64,000 bases of DNA from Reticulascus tulasneorum (lineage: Eukaryota; Ascomycota; Sordariomycetes; Glomerellales; Reticulascaceae), in the NCBI GenBank assembly GCA_001557505.1, contig LSAX01000005.1, positions 2,542,001 through 2,606,000 on the forward strand, read 5' to 3'. Shown here one piece after another: positions 23,642 to 34,915 of the stretch. Each line of letters starts with the position of its first letter. Positions within the stretch are counted from its first letter, which is position 1. Made by a program: the position numbers and the translations under genes. The notes under the pieces were generated by a model that was not told where the DNA came from, searched no databases, and saw nothing but the letters and a program-made list of their open reading frames with translations.

Positions 23642-24882
23642 TATGGGTGACTGCTCATGGTGTTAGCAAACTGAACTGTTCAGAATAGAGGCAATAGCAG
23701 GGATGGCTTGCTGTAGTGCGTTATTGGTGTCTTTGGTTGGCGTGGATATACTGGTGAGAGGAAGCTCGAGATGTTGGTCTTTCGGAATTGGGATATTGAA
23801 GAGGAATATTTGTCTTCTGTAGTGGCTTTGGACCGATATTGAACTTTCATCATGTACATACACCTGCGCACCTGCTCTCATGTTGAAAACTCCCATGTCA
23901 ACCGTTCTTCAAGCTCTCATTAGCTCGGTACCCGTGCAATTATCAATGGCCGATGGCTTGAAACATGAGGTCGACGAGGTCTACCACCAACTCTACAAGG
24001 CTTAGCATCCAATGGGTCATCGTTTAGTGAGCGGCTTTACAAGTGGGTCGAAAAAAATTAAAAGGACTGCTGTCTCTGCATTCTCTTGAGGTCGAAAAGA
24101 GTGGCAAGTTTTTCGAACTGATTATATAGCCGCGAGCTTAATTTGACGCCCAGCTGTTTGGCTGGCAGCCCCATCTATGCGCCGCAATAAAACGTCACAC
24201 GGATAGAACCAGCAACGTGGGACTGGGTCTTTTTAACGGCCCGCCTGACCGATGTAGCAGTCTACCATAGCAGCTTACAAAATAGGTATTTACATTGCGA
24301 AAACCAATCGTGACGCTGGACTTATCGAGGACCTAGGAGATCGAAAATACGGGAGTAGAAGCAACCTGTTATGGTCGGCTTTGGGGATTTGTCCGTTTTA
24401 CAAACAGGCTGAGCAATCCGAGCCGGGGTGTTAGAGGGGTTTGCCGGGTTTCGGAATAAGCTGGATGGAAACTTGGAACCATAATTAGGGGTCCACGGCT
24501 CTGCGAGCAAAAGACACAATTACATAATTAACATCAGTGATGTTCCCCGCGGCCGACTAGTAACCTGCTAAATGCGCTATAAATCCACTGTAAATTAGTG
24601 CCTTGTTTTGACGAAGAGCGCTACAAGACATTTATGGCGCACAAAGCAGGATGAATAGATCCTTCGTATGAGATATAGATGGTCTTAGTTAAGGTCATCT
24701 TAATAGGAGTTATATATAGAGATCTCTTATTTATATATATTTAGCTGGTCTTTTTACTGTCGCTAGGCTTTCAATGTGACGTGGCGGGACCTCGACCTCG
24801 CCGAGTGGCAGAGTTACTGGGTCCGCCAGAGCTGGACTTGGAGACACCCACGTACAGCACCAACGGTTGATTTAGATATCGA
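23642..24882. other. intergenic, AT-rich toward the right
   Basis: No supportable gene. The stretch 24540-24770 is strongly AT-rich with many TA steps and contains no open frame of interest. Confidence 0.5.
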
Positions 24883-26575
24883 TTAAACATCCATCTTAGT
24901 CTCCTTGCCAGCTCGTACTGCATTGTCTTTCCTCGGCCTTCTTGTGTTCGCACAGACGTACCATAGCCCAACAGCAAGCAGCGTGAGCCCGATCGTAACC
25001 ACAAAATATATCCAAAGATATGGAGAAACCATCTCATCGGAGTTATCAGGATGCCATTGAAAGAAGGTCATCGAAAACAAAGTCTATCCGATGTGTCAGT
25101 AGAGAATTCTAAATCATAAGGTAGGGTGACTAATACGTACAGCAACAAAGGTCGCTGGCAGAAAGATCATAGTTAAGAGAGCAATAGATTTCATCTGGCT
25201 GCCATCTTTCTTCGTAGACAAGGCAATCTCCATATTCGCTTTCGTATGTGCCTATTAATGTTAGCTACCTAATATGAAACATTGTGGAACGTCGGATTTA
25301 CGAGTTGCGTTGCTAAAGTCATGCCCTCCATGATCATATGGCACTCTCGGATCTTCTCGTCGTAATCGCATATGATCTCTTGAAGTCTCTCCTTGATCCG
25401 CGTCCCTGTCTTCTCCACGGCGCTTTTGAAGGCCAAGTCAGGGTCAGTCGGAGATGGATCGCTATTCAATGCAGGTGCTTCGACATCTCTGAAGAGACTC
25501 GCCGAGAACTCTTCAATATGAAAAACCATTCTCAGTAGCTGCTCCTTCCAGTTCTCGAGGCCGTTCTTTAGATAGTGGATGTCAAGCCAGGGGTCCATAG
25601 CATGATTTGTCTCATCATCTCCCATAATCGTTTCCCAATCTGCCCCCTCTCTGCTGAGGTTAGAAACCGTTTTCAGCAGTTCTTCCAGCCCACGAGTAAC
25701 CAGCGCAATCTGGCGTTTCCTCTCCAGTTCTGCAAATATGCCGATCAAAGTGAGCGGATGACAGAGCGAGTCCTCGGCGTTTGTGAGACGACCAGTTATC
25801 TCCCTCATGATAGAAGGGCTGCAGCCGTAAAATATGGCGAACGAGGACTTGGTCCGAGGGAAGTACGTCATGGACAGAGCTATGTCACCAGGCCAGCTAT
25901 GAGAAGACCTGCAGTTGTAGACTAGTACATACAGTTAGTATGAGATCGTGAACCGGTGCGGATGCATGGCATGCTCGCCTATGGTTGGTTCTGGAGGGTT
26001 TCCCATGTTGACGTGCGACCTTGAGAAGATTGCATGACCGCGGTTGATGATGCGGACCATGGAGCCATGAACTGAAAAGCCGGAAACTATTCTTTCAAAT
26101 GTCGCTTCAGAGTATGGCAAGTGGGACAATAGTGCTGGATTATGTGCTTCCTCGCTATCATCGACTTCGCGCCCTCCCAATCTGCACGGGTAGTGAGATG
26201 AGGCTCAAACTAGATGGAGTTACGGTGGACATACAACACGCCGATGCCGCCTCCTGTGCTTACATCTCTGAGGCCAGCCAAATGGTTCTACATTTTTTAG
26301 TTAGTGCCAAGCGTTGAGTATAATAAGCAATCTTGAAGATAATCACCGAACCTTATTAAACCAGTCTGTCCATTCGTTGTCCTTTGTCAGATCCCATACT
26401 CTAGGTTTCTTTGAGGATTCTCAGCCTATGATCTGTCACAGTTTGCGTATGAGTCTATCATATCTCATACCTGGTCTCCTCTTAGCACTCTCAGGACTCT
26501 GCTAGACCGCAATCCGTATCCAAATGTGCGACGATCCTTGAGGCTGAAATCTGGCCGTCCTCGAGCCCAATCCAT
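24883..26575 (-). CDS. CorA-like two-helix membrane protein, copy B
   Basis: Paralogue of copy A, 453 residues. Exons: 26575-26471, 26408-26352, 26287-26235, 26181-25954, 25908-25302, 25251-25141 and 25083-24883 (1,362 nt). It opens MDWARGRPDF; the 105-nt first exon has the same length as in copy A. Shared blocks: DNEWTDWFNK (GEWDDWLEK in A), HSWPGDIALSMTYFPRTK, IFAELERKRQ and KKDGSQMKSIALLTM leading into membrane helix 1. The post-helix motif is SMTFFQW, again not Gly-Met-Asn. Helix 2 is YLWIYFVVTIGLTLLAVGLW. The second intron (26409-26470) and the 45-base intron at 25909-25953 (weak GTTCAC donor, perfect TACTAAC branch) are the least certain joins. Divergent from tiny gene 3. Confidence 0.78.
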
Positions 26576-27186
26576 TCTGCTTGCAAGAATTGCCGCAAAG
26601 CTGCTGTGGATATGTATTAGCACTGTTTCTTGGAAAGAAGTCCGACTGGTAAATGCATGGCAACCGAATAGGCATTAAGATCAAATTGGGGAGCACATCG
26701 GTGAGCTTCCCAATCCCCACGTGCTCAATAAATACGCCACAATCTTGAGTTTAGCAAGGCTCTACGTCCCATCCAATAGTGCGACATGATTGGTAGCAGC
26801 CTAAACCAATGCTGTGATACCATCAAATATTGCATAGCCACTGAATTGGAGACTTGCGTCCTGCGTGGCTAGCATCCAGATCAGCTGCTGCATAGCAGTT
26901 GTGTTCCGTGGCGCTGTCTCTGCCCCTCTTACCAGTCCTCCAGGCATCATTTGTGACTCTTATCTTCAGACAAGCCTTTTGGAGTGAGGCGAAGTGCATT
27001 TTGCACATTGGAGCAACGAGTGGTGGTAGCCTTGGGCAACCTATGAGATATTTGATTGTCTTCTGGGGCTTTTCGTGATCAGGCTCTGACAAGTTAAGCC
27101 CCAAATATCAGGCGACATTAAATTCAGAGCCTCATTATCTACGAGGTTTTTACCTCCCGAATCCCCCTCTTTTGCCTAGTCCTCTA
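26576..27186. other. divergent promoter region, module B
   Basis: 611 bases between the start codons of CorA-like copy B (-) and tiny gene 3 (+). No coding signal seen. Confidence 0.6.
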
Positions 27187-27597
27187 ATGTACGCTACATC
27201 GGCAAATACTTTGTGTTCAGCCACCGAAAAGAGAAGAATGCCATCATCAAAGAAAGATGTGAAGCTCGTAGAGCAACAGATCGCGATTGCATATGGAGAC
27301 AGATCTATGCTTGATGAGGAATTGAAGAAGATATTTCCTGAACAGCCTTACAAAGTCAAGGTGCGCCATTATTTTCAAAATCCTCGTACCGAACGAGGGG
27401 CATGCGACTGACTAGACAAGATTAAATGTGGTTTCTTCCATTTACAAATTCCTAGGGAGCTTTCTCGGGTCCGTACACTTAAGGACATTTGCCTGGTCGC
27501 GTAGTTTGTTGCTTATTACCGTCTTACGCAGGAACAAATCGACAGTATCAATGCGAAGATTCGTGCCCATTACCAGACCCAATATGAGGAGTTTTAG
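27187..27597 (+). CDS. tiny three-exon family, member 3
   Basis: 95 residues from the ATG at 27187; a second in-frame ATG at 27241 would give 77. Exons 27187-27360, 27421-27468 and 27532-27597. Exon 1 ends LDEELKKIFPEQPYKVK. Exon 2 encodes IKCGFFHLQIPRELSR, the most diverged copy of the motif but exactly 16 codons, keeping the aromatic, Pro and Leu-Ser positions. Exon 3, EQIDSINAKIRAHYQTQYEEF, is a longer amphipathic tail. Introns are phase 0 with GT-AG ends. It sits between CorA-like copy B and kinase B exactly as member 1 sits in module A, with a 200-base gap to the kinase 3' end. Confidence 0.72.
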
Positions 27598-27797
27598 ATC
27601 CATTGAGCAAGATGATGGCATGCGCAGAGGGGGTAATGAGAAGACATACGACAGATCGAAGGTCTAACAGGGAAGGATCTCCAGTCCCAGTATGCATTAA
27701 AAAACTATTATCTGAATCTATGTGCGAGTTGTTGTATTATACAATACGATATTGTCGAACCATATCCATTCAATGCTGCCAGAACGCCAGTGATGAC

Positions 27798-30700
27798 TTA
27801 TAAACAGCAGAATAACTTTCGAAGTTTCATCTTTAACCTCTCATCCGCAAGCTGCTGCCCGGGTGGTCCGGGAACTAGAGACTGATCTGTTATTATATCT
27901 CCATTCGTAGTAACATTGGGTGGTGGCGGCTGCCCCTGGCGGGAGTTTTGGCTTGAACGTGCGGATGGGTCCATCCCTTGGCGTGTCCTTCCATTCCCTT
28001 CTCTTTCTGTACTCTTTCCTTCTTCCTTCTCTTTGAAATGGTTCTGATCAGAAAAGGGAGAGGGAGGTGAGGAGCCCGCCTGCATTGAACAATTGATGCC
28101 TGGCTGCTTTTCGGCCCCATTGGGAGTACTTTCATCGTCTGCATCCTCGATATCGGCGGGACTTGCGCCATTTAGTGGGGCCGAATACTCCATATTTTCG
28201 GTCACCGACTGCCTAGTCCCCAATTCCTGTGATAATACGGCATGTGCCACAAGTTTAGGCTCAATCAAGCTACGGTCAGTCTGCAGAGTTGGTGCAAGCC
28301 TGCCAGGAACCATGATGCGTTCCGAACTCTGTGAGCTATCATGAACTGATGCTAAGGCTGATGAAGACTCGCGCGACGGCCTTTGATGAATGGGCATCAT
28401 ATCAAGAGGCGTGATCGATGGACTCGGTGCGTCTAATACTGGTTGGTGCTCGTTCGGGAGATCATCTGTTGGTTCTCTGTTGGGGAGAGCTGTTTTGGGT
28501 TCCAGTGGCATGGCCGCATTACCAGAGTTAGATACCTTTGGGCTTACATCTCGATTGCGTGGATTGCCGGACATGCAATATAGTTCGTCTGCTTGGCATT
28601 TCTTAGACATCTGGTCCAGCTTCTCCACGACCTCGGCACACTCTGCCCTGTCTTTCGGCTCTGGAACCAGTAGAGCTTCCATCACAAAGTCCAGGAAATC
28701 ATGGAGGTACGCGGTGCAGTTTTGATGTGAATGAAGATTGTCAACCCACTAGTCAACTGTCAGTCAAGTCCAACACGGGAAATTGGCGGATTCTACCTGG
28801 ATGACCGAGTCCTTGACCTGGCCGACTGGGTTGCCCCCAGAGTCTTCCTTCACAATCTTGAAGAACTTGTCTTCGGAAACTTCAACAGTACTGTCATCGT
28901 CTTGTCCACGATGCGATGCAAACGAATCATGAACAGCGTGGAACCCCTCCAGCAACCACGTAACGAACTCGAGATATAGACAACCTAAGGTCCACAGATC
29001 GAACGCCCGCGATACCGAACCGTCAGGGAGGTCGCATTCGGGCGGCCGGTACGTCAGTGAGACCGGCACAAATTTCGGATGGATACCGGAGCGGGACCGT
29101 CTGCTGTGAAATCTCGTCAAGCCGAAGTCTGTGATCTTGAGGACCCCATGTCCTACCCCGTTGCCGTAGTGGTTGAACCAGAGGATATTCTCCGGCTTGA
29201 TATCGCCATGTCGTCCGTATAACTTTCTTTCCTGAGAAGTCGTTCCGGACCTCCTTACGGTGAGACTATTGAGGTCGGAGCTGTGCTGGTAGTTGTGGAT
29301 GCTGTACAACCCTGTAGAAATGCCATGACACTGCTCTGCAACCCACAACATCAGCTCGCGATTTATCGTCGGCTGAGGATGAAACTCCCAGAACTCTCGT
29401 AGATTGCCGTCTGCCCATGGAAATACGAGATAGAAACTCTCCGCCCATTTGAACGTCGCCAAAAGTTTCGTGAGGTGGTTGTGCGGCTTGTTGCTTAATC
29501 TCTTAAGCGTCTCTACCTCCTGGTTGAAGTCAACTTCTTTGGGGGAGTTCAGCTTCTTGACTGCAAATGACGGGTCTCCCTCCTAATTCAATTAGCAGCT
29601 TCTACGTTCCATCGCGTTTACAGGTACTTACTGGAGGACAGTCAAAGTTGTGATGCCCACGATGGATCTTTATTCTCCAAACCATCGAATAACCAGACTG
29701 TACACCTGGTGACAGTCTCTCCGTATCCTCAATAAACGGCAAAACTATGCGTTCCTCAAGGGGGTAAAACCACACTTTGTCCTCACCGTCTGCCTTGGAA
29801 AAGAATGGTGAAAGCATTTTCCACTGATAGTTGTCGAAGGATTGCACCTGGTGGGGAGTCCAACCGTGGGATGCTTTCACGAACCTGTCGCCTGACCCCT
29901 TCCGTTTTAAGCGAGTGATGCCAGTCTTTCTGTGCAATGTGAACGGGAGGTCTATATCGCTCAAGGTTTCCTTGATGAAGTTCTGAATTGAGCCGACCTT
30001 CTCCATTAGGACCAAGATGGCGAATATCTTACGACCGCTCGTGTACTTGGGCTGTGACGAGCTAGAGGAGGAAGGAGAGTCAACACGATAGCGCTTGCAA
30101 ACGTAGTCTACGATATCCTTGATTTCTGCGTCGGTTAAAGGTGGTGATATGGATTGCAGCTCGGTTCGAATGGATGAATGTGTGATGAGTTCGTCTAGTT
30201 TGTTGATTGGAAGCCACACCCCTTTATTTTGGTGCGGATGCTGATGAAAAGCATCCACCAGTTGTTGTTGCAGCGTATATGTCTGCTGATCGATGCCGTC
30301 TAATTCCTCGAGGTGTTGATTAGAAGTACCACCAGTCCCCGACCCGATGTGCGCTCCAGTCTTCGACACAATGTGTGCTTTCGTTTCCTCCGAGAGAGTC
30401 TCCACAGGGGCTTGATTGAGTTGTTGACTAAGACCATAGTCGTAAACCGTACTGCTGTTTCCTGATGTTGCATCGATTCCATTTTGGGCAGTGCGTCGCA
30501 CATCGTTGCTTTCTGGCGCAGGCATTGTCTCGGCCCGTGAAAGAGTAATCAGAATCCCACCGCTCTCGTTTCGTTCGAGCACTGGAGCACTGGAAGGCGT
30601 AGCTTCATCGAACTCCGGCGGATAGTTGGTTAGCCCACCACGCATGGCGGCGAAAGGCGGAGAAGCCTCTGGGCGTGTACCTTGTGCATCTTGATACGCT

Positions 30701-30951
30701 TTGGACGAGGTCTATTAGAGGGTCGTTTAGCTGTTGAGAAGATCACTGAGCCAAATCATTGGAGTGGATTCGTGCTTACGACATCAGGTATAGAGTCGCC
30801 CAGCGGAACCTCCTTTTCAACTTGATTAGCGATCGCGAGGGTTCTTCCATCGGGTGGAGCCTCGTCAGGGACATGTGCTTCTCGAACCTAAACAGATTCG
30901 AGTCAGACGGCAACAAGACGTATCAACTATTAATCCAGTACTCACATGCAT
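27798..30951 (-). CDS. fungal protein kinase B of the island, with long C-terminal tail
   Basis: About 976 residues if started at the ATG at 30951; exons 30951-30946, 30887-30780, 30711-29632, 29582-28797 and 28748-27798 all join in frame. The 6-base first exon makes the start uncertain; the ATG at 30645 is the fallback. The N-terminal region shares VWLPINKLDELI and a KIFAILVLMEKVGSI segment with kinases A and C. Kinase motifs: SFAVKKL, YGRHGDIKPENILWF, ITDFGLTRF, YRPPECDL and WTLGCLYLEF. The glycine loop is poor (SGYSMVWRI). The 300-residue Ser/Pro-rich tail is unique to this copy and ends KLRKLFCCL, a basic stretch with paired cysteines that suggests lipid attachment. The 3' end faces tiny gene 3. 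Confidence 0.85.
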
Positions 30952-32012
30952 GGCCAATGTATTACCAGCCTAAACGACTTGTAATCCGGGGTTGAGGCGA
31001 GGGAAGACGACAGTGGACCGCGACTTTAATGGTGACAATGTCGGTCGACGATCCACATATGAAGACGCTCGCCGGCACGGCTCGAACTCGTGGAGCCTCA
31101 CGTCAAGGGCGGACGCATCGTATGAAATCTAGAAAATGCGATACAGCCGTGGCGGAGGCGGGACATGGTGGCTGCAGATCGATGGCGGAAGGGAGGTGAC
31201 CATGCAGCCTCTTCATCGTCCAGCAAAAGCTTTGCCTTACGGAGACATCATATTTCGTGAAGCAGCAATTGCGCTTGAAGGGCAAGGCTGCTGTTGGCGT
31301 GCACTGGGTAACTCTAGCAACTCAAGCGGCTTGGTGTGGAAGGAGCACAGCCAAAGCAGGATCGCCGATCAAGCATTTGCGGGATGGAGCTAAATTAATT
31401 CTAGCACTCATCGATTCGCTAGAGTTGGTCGACGGCAAGGCTCTGGAAGCGCACACAACATTGAATGGTACCAATTGACCAGTAATACGCACGATGGCGT
31501 TCTGGAGAAGTGATATGATATGCATCCACCAATACTTCATAGCTTGTGGGACATGACAGGTCGCCCTCGCCTCGGATTCCCGTTCTTGTCAAGCAAGTCA
31601 TACTTCGTACAATTCACTAGTGTGCCTCGCGCGTGGCTAACAATGTAGACAGTAAGCGTGACCAATTGTGTCCGCCCCCCCTGGGAGCTGAACAATGCAC
31701 GCAATTCCCTCGGGTTCCTGCAACCACCACACTTACGCAAGCCGCCCATGCAAGCATGATTGTGCCCCATCTGCGACATAGGAAGTTGGGGGAGGGGGGC
31801 GAAAAGTAGGGGTCATCGGAGCTTTTGAAGTTTCCTCTCTTCCGCGAAGTAACCAGAGAGTCCGTTTATCCACCTACGTTCATCCTTGAGTTATATTCGC
31901 AAGTGCAAAAGACTTTTGCTTCGTTGGGAGAATGAGGTACGTTTTCCCGTAAGGTGCAACTCCGGAAAACATCTGACCCTCTGGCAGCAACCGAACGTGG
32001 TCTGGCATAAGC
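30952..32012. other. intergenic between kinase B and tiny gene 4
   Basis: Overlapping short frames on both strands without motifs. It probably holds the promoters of the two divergent neighbours; nothing specific can be named. Confidence 0.45.
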
Positions 32013-32343
32013 ATGCCAGCTTCAACAGGACCGCCAGCTGGCTCTGCGAGGCGTACGATCATCTCAAGCCGGATCATTGACCGCGAAAACCTTCTGACTG
32101 GTCTTGACAAAAAATTGGGCAAGAACAACTACAAATTGGAGGTTGGTTCGGAGCGTTGCGCTGTCCAGCGCAGGGGGTCATGTTGACAAAGTAAACCAGA
32201 TGCGTCACAACAACTGGATGGTCCTTACCAACGATACGCTGGATGAGGCAGGTAATCTTCAAATCCCTTCGTGGACGATTCTGATGCCATCACAGGGAGA
32301 TATCAAGGACATCATACAGTGGTCAGATTCGATATCGAGCTGA
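32013..32343 (+). CDS. tiny three-exon family, member 4
   Basis: 74 residues if spliced twice, 90 if only once. Exon 1 32013-32141 opens MPASTGPPAGSARR and ends LDKKLGKNNYKLE. Intron 1 is 32142-32199 (GT-AG, phase 0). Exon 2 32200-32247 encodes MRHNNWMVLTNDTLDE, the family motif with Asn in place of the usual Pro. A second intron may run 32248-32295 with a GC donor (gcaggt..cacag); it is 48 bases and stop-free, so reading through is also possible. Splicing would give the tail GDIKDIIQW, which matches the exon 3 starts of other members. Located divergently from kinase B, 1.06 kb from its start. Confidence 0.66.
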
Positions 32344-33311
32344 CGGGGCAATGGAGGGCTCCATTAGGTGCACGAGAGGTGTTTTCTCTAGTGTAACTCG
32401 AAACGATTGTATAAATAGGCCTTTGCCCTTCAGATTCCTGTACATCTGTAAAACACAATGTCAATATCAATTCGCTCATAAATTTCCTGGACACCATTCA
32501 GATGGATCGGTCAGGTTCGCAGGTTGCGTGCGACGCGGGTGTCTCGGTGATGAAGTGGTGTGTGGATGGCCGTGCGTCAGAGTTTTTACACTTCGAGAGA
32601 GCCAGCCTGGTCACTTGTGCAACAAAGCCACCGCCATCGTCCGAAAGTCGGCGGCCCTGAATCGTGGCCACACCACTGACTCAGTAACTGTAAAATGGCG
32701 GGGACCACCCTCCGACAATGTCCAACTTAGCGCCTATCGTAGTGGCATGAGCCTGTTGCAAATGATCTGATCCTACAGGCGACCTCAACTCGTGAAGGCT
32801 GCCCAAGGATGCTGGAGCCTGACTGCTGGGACACCATATTGGCTCCTCATCGATGCAGTTGGCGGTCGAAGATGAAGCCAGGCATCTTTATGGTAAATGG
32901 GAACGCTACATAGTCTTTTACGTGCCTAACTGTACTTTGTTGATCTCGCAGCGATCGGGAGTCATAGACCAGTCCTGGGACTGCGACAAGTCGATACGTG
33001 TTTCGCTTTCAGTTCATCGTTCGGCGTGTCCCTGTATATGGAGCTCAGTTAGCTGATGGCTAGCATGTTGAGTCCGCCGCAGGCTGACGGGATCGCAGGC
33101 ACCCTTTCTAGACAGGAATCTTCACCGAGATGAGGCTCCCATGCCTATCGATCTCTTCTGCGGAAGAGCCCGGACCTTGGAACTTTACTAGAGTCTGGGC
33201 TCGAGGATTAACATCTGCAAATACATCGGGTTCGGTCTGTACACCAGGTCTGATTAGAAGGCGGTGACTTCCAAAGCCAGCCAAGCCAGCGAATCAAAAC
33301 TCCGCACCTTG

Positions 33312-33333
33312 AACACCCTAGACATGAACTCCA
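33312..33333 (+). repeat. 22-bp direct repeat, copy 1
   Basis: Begins aacaccctagacatgaact and is identical over 22 bases to 35986-36007. The two copies flank tiny gene 5 and the LRR-like gene. Confidence 0.9.
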
Positions 33334-33422
33334 CGGAAAGTTCATGTTTGGGGTTTGGATTACCGCTTTTGGCTACCTGAACAGGAATTTTTCATCATTA
33401 TTCCAGACAGGGGGTTTTTATC

Positions 33423-33457
33423 GCTGTCCCGCAATCGGCCCATCACTACACCCACGC
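33423..33457 (+). repeat. 35-bp dispersed repeat, copy 1
   Basis: Begins gctgtcccgcaatc and ends actacacccacgc. It matches 56690-56724 at 32 of 35 positions, and all three differences are transitions. Origin unknown; an end of an old transposon is possible. Confidence 0.85.
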
Positions 33458-33956
33458 TGGCCAGCTTGCATTCCCTCCCATTTACAGTTTATCCCAAACT
33501 CGCCCCGGCTGTGCATTTGTGTGATGTGAGAAAGTGTTAACCTAGCTTCTTGTGCAAGTTTCGCATTTTGAAGGCCTATCCCATGCAGCCTTGAGGTCTG
33601 ATACCTGGCCGAACTGTGTCATGCAGCCCGGTGGCCAACATGTCAAGAAGGCGCTCGCATGCGGTGTGAGGAACCGGGCGGTGCTACAATGGCCGCCTCA
33701 AAATGAAGTCGTTCAATGACTATCATTTGGTGCGGCTGCAGATCAACGTTTCACATCCGGTTATGTTATTGTGGCAGGGTCAGCCCGTAGTACTGCCTTA
33801 TTACTCCCACGGAGCTCCTGGATGATATAAGGCGAGCTTCCCTTGCAGCCCCCCCACACCGCGGTGAGGCCAACCTTTCTCACCTTACTACTGCCAAGAT
33901 CGTCTCTGGAAGTAAGCTTATCTAGAGCTCTGTTTGTTTCGCAAGTCAGGCCTAGC

Positions 33957-34239
33957 ATGGGAACGAACAATGTGACTGAGCCCGAGAATGCTGGGGAGCG
34001 ACCCATGGAGGTGAAGCTGATCCACGCACGATATATCAGGAATCCGAGCAAGCTCTCTCAGCTTCTCAGACAGAAATATGGGCCAGGCAAGTTTGTCATT
34101 GAGGTAAGTGAGGTCCCATCCCACTGTTAAGATTAATACTTACCCCTATTTCTAGATGCGGCACAATGTCTTTTCAATCAAGACACCAGAGCCACTTTCC
34201 GACAAGTTTATAGCGAACCAACAAAGTATCACGATATGA
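33957..34239 (+). CDS. tiny family, member 5 (no second intron)
   Basis: 76 residues. Exons 33957-34103 and 34156-34239. Exon 1 ends LSQLLRQKYGPGKFVIE and also carries VKLIHARYIRNP, a segment shared with members 7 and 8. Exon 2 starts with MRHNVFSIKTPEPLSD, a near-consensus motif, then reads straight on to KFIANQQSITI and a stop. No phase-0 donor exists at the usual second-intron position, so that intron seems to be lost or never present. The first intron is GTAAGT..CTAG in phase 0, as in all other members. Followed on the same strand by the LRR-like gene. Confidence 0.75.
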
Positions 34240-34915
34240 GTGGCCAAATGCCAATTTACCATACTTGAACGCCCCGGAGAGCTTCTAACAATAACGGGCG
34301 CTGACTCTCCAGCCAGTTGAACTGCCGCCAGGTCTTCTTACGAATAACGATGTCACGAATCTCACCAATTTGTTTGCAATACGTACTGCTTCTCTGGTGG
34401 TTTATTTATACTTTGGTTTATGGGTTATGCAGGGAACGCATAATCTTTCCCAGATTGGGACGACTCTCAAAGTTTCCATATGCAATTCGGTGGTTACCGG
34501 GGTCTTGTTGGGTTATCACGGGCAACGTTGGGTCTCCCTGTCGGGTTTACGCAAGGTAGACAAGTAGAAAGATGAAAATGAGCCTAGTATCCTAGAAAAC
34601 TGTCATTAGCATCCTCCTCCTCAATATTTCTACATACCTCTCTGCCCAGCTCATAGTTTGAAATCGAGTCTCATGTGCGGGCTGTGGCGGTGCATGCTTA
34701 ACTACGGCGTGAATGCGAGCAGGGCTGGAAGCGAGATTAACTCCTGCCAGAACCAAACATACCCAAGTATGATCAGGCTTCTTTTTAGGCGTACTTGAGA
34801 GGCAGCCTCAGATGGAAAATGATACTAACTCACAAATTTCCACCAACTATATTGTTACGTCGCTTGAGGCCGCAATATAAATCTAGCCCTCCAGCTCTTG
34901 GTTCCAGTGTCACTA
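34240..34915. other. intergenic between tiny gene 5 and the LRR-like gene
   Basis: A hydrophobic open frame at 34317-34559 lacks an ATG start and homologous context. No further tiny-family copy found. Confidence 0.45.

Larger units (their letters stand above)
32344..33956. other. intergenic with dispersed repeat copies
   Basis: No gene seen. It contains a 22-base sequence (33312-33333) repeated at 35986-36007 and a 35-base sequence (33423-33457) repeated at 56690-56724. Confidence 0.5.
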
